Shown: positions 60,378 through 64,000 of the stretch, one piece after another
Position numbering within the stretch: position 1 is the first letter of the stretch
Layout of the letters: every line of letters starts with the position of its first letter
Source: Cryptomeria japonica
Lineage: Eukaryota > Streptophyta > Pinopsida > Cupressales > Cupressaceae
DNA length: 64,000 bases
NCBI RefSeq assembly: GCF_030272615.1
Contig: NC_081413.1
Span: 156,617,849 to 156,681,848 of the forward strand
Direction: 5' to 3'
The notes under the pieces: model-generated
What the model saw: only the letters and a program-made list of their open reading frames with translations
Told to the model about the DNA's origin: nothing
The model's database searches: none
Translations under genes and position numbers: made by a program

Positions 60378-61016
60378 TTGTCTCTTGAAAAAGAAGAATC
60401 TTATTCAAAGGATATGAGTCCAAGCCTAAATCAAGATCAAGATATCACGTCTCTCCAATATAATCCCATTTTTTATCAAGATCTCACCTATCAAGAATCT
60501 TATGATGATCCCCTAAGATTTTGGTATTCCATCCATGATGATCCCCTTTTATCCCAAGAGAAGAGTCCCATTCAACATCCACCTCCTAAGCAAGAGCATG
60601 ATATCCCTTCCATCTCCTTCACTAATCTAATTCAAAATCAAGAGAAAAGAACAAACTCAAATGATCCTACTCCAAGTCAAGATCAAGATCAAGGAATCCT
60701 TTCACCCTCCAAATCCATTTTAGGTCCTTTCATTCCAAAGTCAAACTCTTCATCCTCCAAATCAATTTTAGGTCCTTTCATTCCAAAGTCAAACTCTTCA
60801 TCCTCCAAATCCATTTTACGTCCTTTCATTCCAAAGTCAAACTCTTCATCCTCCAAATCCATTTTAGGTCCTTTCATTCCAAAGTCAAACTCTCCATCCC
60901 TTCCATCCATCTTGGGTCCTTACCTCCCTCCATCCACCAATCCATCACCTCAAATGATCCATAAGAAAGATCAACAAAGGCACACATCTTTGAACTTCTT
61001 TCAACCATATATCTAA
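60378..61016 (+). CDS. Unrecognised 212-residue ORF with 16-residue repeats
   Basis: I do not recognise this protein. It is rich in Ser, Pro, Gln, Asp and Lys, with no membrane segment or catalytic motif. Residues about 110-173 are four copies of a 16-residue unit containing KSIL(G/R)PFIPKSNS, encoded by a 48-base tandem repeat, followed by a diverged fifth. The frame stays open across all four units. It lies about 2.1 kb after the primer-binding site of a Tat-like element, where some relatives carry an extra ORF before gag. That identity is an inference from position. It could equally be a chance frame kept open by the 48-base period. Confidence 0.4.
   Translation: MSLEKEESYSKDMSPSLNQDQDITSLQYNPIFYQDLTYQESYDDPLRFWYSIHDDPLLSQEKSPIQHPPPKQEHDIPSISFTNLIQNQEKRTNSNDPTPSQDQDQGILSPSKSILGPFIPKSNSSSSKSILGPFIPKSNSSSSKSILRPFIPKSNSSSSKSILGPFIPKSNSPSLPSILGPYLPPSTNPSPQMIHKKDQQRHTSLNFFQPYI
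60705..60896. repeat. 48-base tandem repeat, four units
   Basis: Units at 60705, 60753, 60801 and 60849 contain ATTTTAGGTCCTTTCATTCC and differ at very few bases. A diverged fifth unit follows. The length is a multiple of three, so the ORF is preserved. Confidence 0.95.
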
Positions 61017-61267
61017 ACATCTTTCCAAAACTCTTCTTCCATCATTTCCTTTATCTATTTTGGGTCATTATGTCCCAAAATTGAATTTTCCTCCATCTCT
61101 TCATCACTTCTCGAGTTGTGTACTAACACTCATATTGAATACATTTCCATCCATCCTTGCATAAATATTCAAACATTCTATCTATTATCCAACACCTCTT
61201 TTCTATCCTTCCATCCCTTTCATTCAATCCTTTCCATAAATTCATCATATGTGAAATAGGCATTTGT
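61017..61267. other. End of Tat-like internal region
   Basis: Pyrimidine-rich sequence with many TCCATC words. No gene is seen before the copia LTR begins. Confidence 0.5.
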
Positions 61268-62664
61268 TGTTGGCATTGAATGAATATTGCATTGATGAAG
61301 TATAGTGTTGTCATTGATGTCAATAGTAACCGACAATGAAGATGTATTGCAACCGGTAATGATGTGGTAAAGCAACCGATAGTAAAGCAGTGAAGGAAAC
61401 CCGTATTATTATTGAAGCAGAGAGATCAACCGGTAACCCTAATTAGTTGATAAGTAGAACCCTAACCGATGGAGCTTGGAGAATCGATTGTGATGATCTA
61501 TGACCGAATGATGATCGGAGATTAAGATGCCACATATGCATGTTGCACTTGATGAGTTTAAAAGTGGATTTGGTACGTAGAGATAACCGTTTATCGTGGG
61601 AATGATCAATTGCATAGCATGAAGTAAAAAATGTGTGATGAGCTACAAGATCCAATGTGCGGTGATCCAGGAGCAGTTGAAGTTGTCTAGAACAATGTGT
61701 AGTTGATTGCTTTGTAATTTAACGATAAAGATTGAACCGATATGTTTGTAATCTCTATGAGATTTGTAGGTTTTATGTTGTGTTACCGACCTATTGTATT
61801 TGTTTATAAGGTCGATGATTTGTTTCAATGTTGTGTTGGCAAATTTGGTTAAGTGTGATTGTTGTCGAACCAGAAGGTGTGTCTGCAAAATGTTGTGAAG
61901 GCAAATAGGAGCAAAAAAGGATTTGATTAAGCAAGGAAGTGCTATTACCAGATCAACAAAGAACCTATTGTTCTCTAACCATTACAATAGTTAAATCCCT
62001 TAACCAGGTAAGCTTTAACAGGCTGCTTGTTGAAATCCTCTAACCAGGTGATCCATTAGCTTGGATTTTAAATCCTCTACCAAGGTTACCTCTAACAGGG
62101 TATTACCTTTAATAGTGTATTGTAGTCAATCCCTTAACTGGGTGGTCCTTAACCGAATCTATTCTTTACAGGACATTATTGTATAAGCTTCTAACAAGGC
62201 GAACTTCAAAAGAATTCAAAATACTTGTGGGTATTCATCCCCACCGTGGTTTTTCCCATTTGGGTTTCCACGTGAAAAATCATTGTGTCAAGTGGTGAAT
62301 GATTTTGTGGATGTGTTTTTGATATGGTTGATATAAATGACTGGTAAATCCACTTAGATATGTTTAGATGATCGGAAATGATCTGAAATGAGCTATTACT
62401 GATATTAGTGAAGTGGTTTAATGTTTTGGTTAAATGGTATTTGAGTTTCAGATCCGTTGCATTGTATCATTGATGTTTTGGTCAACCAGTAAAGTTTGAT
62501 AGTGTAGTTGCAGTTTTTGATATAGTGACTAAACCGATTAAGTTTAGTGTTTGGATTCTAAGTTGAAAGTTTGTTTGGCGAAAGTTTAGTTTATTTTATA
62601 TCTATTGATTCACCTCCCCCCTCTCAGTAGTTGATCAGATCTTTATAATTTCATCATATTATCA
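61268..62664 (+). repeat. Copia 5' LTR (1397 bases)
   Basis: Starts TGTTGGCATTGAATG and ends ATATTATCA. It contains several CTAACCAGG(T/G) phrases (61980-62110) and, at 62227-62290, CCACCGTGGTTTTTCCC...TTTCCACGTGAAAAA. The same motif occurs in the minus-strand copia LTR at 13865-13925. The exact left edge could be 61265. Confidence 0.75.
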
Positions 62665-62666
62665 AT

Positions 62667-62678
62667 TGGTATCAGAGC
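62667..62678 (+). promoter_or_regulatory. Copia primer-binding site (initiator Met tRNA type)
   Basis: TGGTATCAGAGC two bases after the LTR end. Confidence 0.9.
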
Positions 62679-62734
62679 TATCTAGGTCCTCTTGAGTTTA
62701 AGCCTAATAGCTTGAGGAAAAGATCTAGGAGAAC

Positions 62735-63110
62735 ATGATGAAGAAAGAAGGTCCAAAGTTCAATAGGGAAAACTACAGAATCTGGAGTGATAGGATGAAG
62801 ATCTATATCAAGAGCTTTGGAAGTCAATATTGGGAACATGTTGTTGCTAAATATAATTTGCCTAGTGGGATTCTAATAGATGATCAGAAGGAGCAACAGG
62901 AGAACAATCAAGCATTGGAGGCCATCATCAGTTCCTTGTCCGATTCATAATATGTTGATGTTCATGGATTGGAGACTGCATATGAAGTTTGGAAGAAACT
63001 GGAAGATATCTATAGCGGTGATGAGCATGTTAAGATTGCCAAAGAAGAGAGTCTTAGAGGAAAATTTGATGATATGCGGATGGCTGAAGGAGAAAACATT
63101 CAACAGTATG
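62735..63110 (+). pseudogene. Ty1/copia gag fragment
   Basis: Gag forms the particle that packages copia RNA. The frame starts MMKKEGPKFNRENYRIW, resembling the N-terminal gag region of plant copia elements (W...RM followed by LE..LS.SLSDS). A TAA at 62948-62950 interrupts it, and the same frame then continues YVDVHGLETAYEVWKKLEDI to ENIQQY. Homology stops near 63110, where a new LTR-like sequence begins. The zinc knuckle and pol are missing. Confidence 0.8.
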
Positions 63111-64000
63111 TGTGGGATGCAAAATTCATCTTCTATTAACAAAGTAATCAATTAGAAACAAGGGAAATCACAAATCCCTATCCTAATCAGAATTTAACAA
63201 ACAATATAATGAAATAACACAATTAAGAAATAGGAATTATAAATCATCAAATCAAATCAAAAACTCCCTATTCCGTGACTGCGTAGAACTTCCATTGCTC
63301 TTCTCCTCTTCGTGGTATGATGGCTCTCAGATATTGCGCTGGTAACCTACAAGTGACACAAGGATTCAAAGTTCATGATTGTTGAAAATGGAGATTGGAT
63401 GCTCAATTTATAGAAAATTGGATGAGATTGATTGAAAGGTGGAACAAATTGATCAAGAGGTGTGAACTTAGGTGAGCTCAAATGAAAATTGATAGTTGAA
63501 CTGCTTATTGTAGGAGTGAAACTCAATAGATTGAATAGATTAATCGAGTCAACTGATTGAGAAAAAGTTGACTGAAGGAAGAAAAAGAATGATTGGTGGA
63601 AATAAAGAAGATGACACAAAGAGCTTAATTTAGAAAAAGCTAACTGAAAGATGGAAATAGAAGTTGAAGAGATAAATGATTTAATTAATTAATTGATTAA
63701 ATTAATTAATTTAGCATGTGCTTGCATTTAGATTTAGATTATTAATTTAATCTTTGCATGAGATATTATTTAAATAATTGAATTTATTGATTCAATTTAG
63801 CATTTGAATATATTTAGAACTTGACTTTGATTTTCAATTTGGTTTTTGAAATCATGCACATGTATTTGAATTTGGAAGAAATTAGAAGAATATGAAATTA
63901 AATGAAATTAGAATTTGGGGATTTGGAATTGAAGAATTATTAGCTAATTAAATAATTTAAAGAAACTATTTAATTATTTAGAAATGGAATTTAATTAAAT
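63111..64000 (-). mobile_element. Tat-like LTR on the minus strand, cut by window end
   Basis: Begins TGTGGGATGC directly after the gag break. On the minus strand it has TATAAATT (63405-63412) followed by GAGCATCC, matching the TATAAATAGAGC core promoter of the LTRs at 42927 and 51856. Further right it becomes rich in AATTAATT, like the first part of those LTRs. The other end is outside the window. Confidence 0.55.

Larger units (their letters stand above)
56611..61267 (+). mobile_element. 5' part of a Tat-like element
   Basis: Complete 5' LTR (56611-58223), primer-binding site, leader with an AGCGC-type array and about 2.7 kb of internal sequence containing a repeat-bearing ORF. It then stops at a copia LTR (61268). 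No gag or pol is present, and the 3' LTR is absent from the window. The first 2 kb of shared sequence also form the right end of block copy 1, so this insertion predates the block duplication. Confidence 0.7.
61268..63110 (+). mobile_element. 5' end of a Ty1/copia element
   Basis: LTR (61268-62664), primer-binding site (62667-62678) and start of gag (62735 on), cut off near 63110 by another LTR. The gag fragment carries one stop, so the copy is dead. It interrupts the internal region of the Tat-like element to its left. Confidence 0.8.

Overview
This window looks like a stretch of nuclear DNA from a seed plant with a large genome full of LTR retrotransposons. The evidence is chromovirus, Tat-like and Ty1/copia elements, LTRs of up to about 4 kb, long microsatellites, and a plant mobile domain (PMD) gene. 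A gymnosperm would fit, but nothing here proves it. There is no rRNA, tRNA or CRISPR array, and I see no intact host gene. The only intact long coding sequence is a retrotransposon polyprotein (25061-29746, minus).

The main architecture is a direct duplication. Positions 1-13694 (copy 1) match 20530-59221 (copy 2) end to end, at about 3% divergence by eye over the first 900 bases. Copy 2 is split by two young insertions: a complete chromovirus (21463-33416, TSD TTGTA) and a Tat-like element (42927-53227, TSD ATAAA). The matching empty sites sit uninterrupted in copy 1, at 931-935 and 10767-10771. A solo LTR of almost 4 kb (16488-20449, TSD GACTT) lies just left of copy 2. Underneath lies an older, apparently noncoding copia-type element: its 5' LTR is at 15570-16285 and its 3' LTR at 35611-36305, with the solo LTR and the chromovirus inserted inside it. 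Its 3' half is also at 1-3834 in copy 1. This suggests copy 2 begins near 13695 and that 13694/13695 is the tandem junction, with the 5' part of copy 1 lying upstream of the window.

Region by region: 1-3834 old copia-type element; 3835-11651 noncoding DNA with several layers of tandem repeats; 11652-13694 truncated Tat-like LTR, primer-binding site and leader; 13695-15172 copia LTR on the minus strand; 15570-36305 nested old element carrying the solo LTR and chromovirus; 36306-54115 second copy of the noncoding block with the Tat-like element inside; 54116-56610 LTR fragments; 56611-61267 5' part of another Tat-like element with a repeat-bearing ORF; 61268-63110 5' end of a copia element with a broken gag; 63111-64000 start of another Tat-like LTR.

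The most unusual object is the Tat-like element at 42927-53227. It has lost gag, protease, reverse transcriptase, RNase H and most of its primer-binding site, but keeps an integrase with all its catalytic residues. On the opposite strand, between integrase and 3' LTR, it carries a PMD gene with its own TATA box, a 25-codon first exon, an intron holding 21 copies of AGCGCT, and a phase-0 second exon. That gene is broken by one stop and one frameshift. Its LTRs differ at only about four bases plus one 24-base duplication, so it inserted recently and was probably mobilised by proteins from another element.
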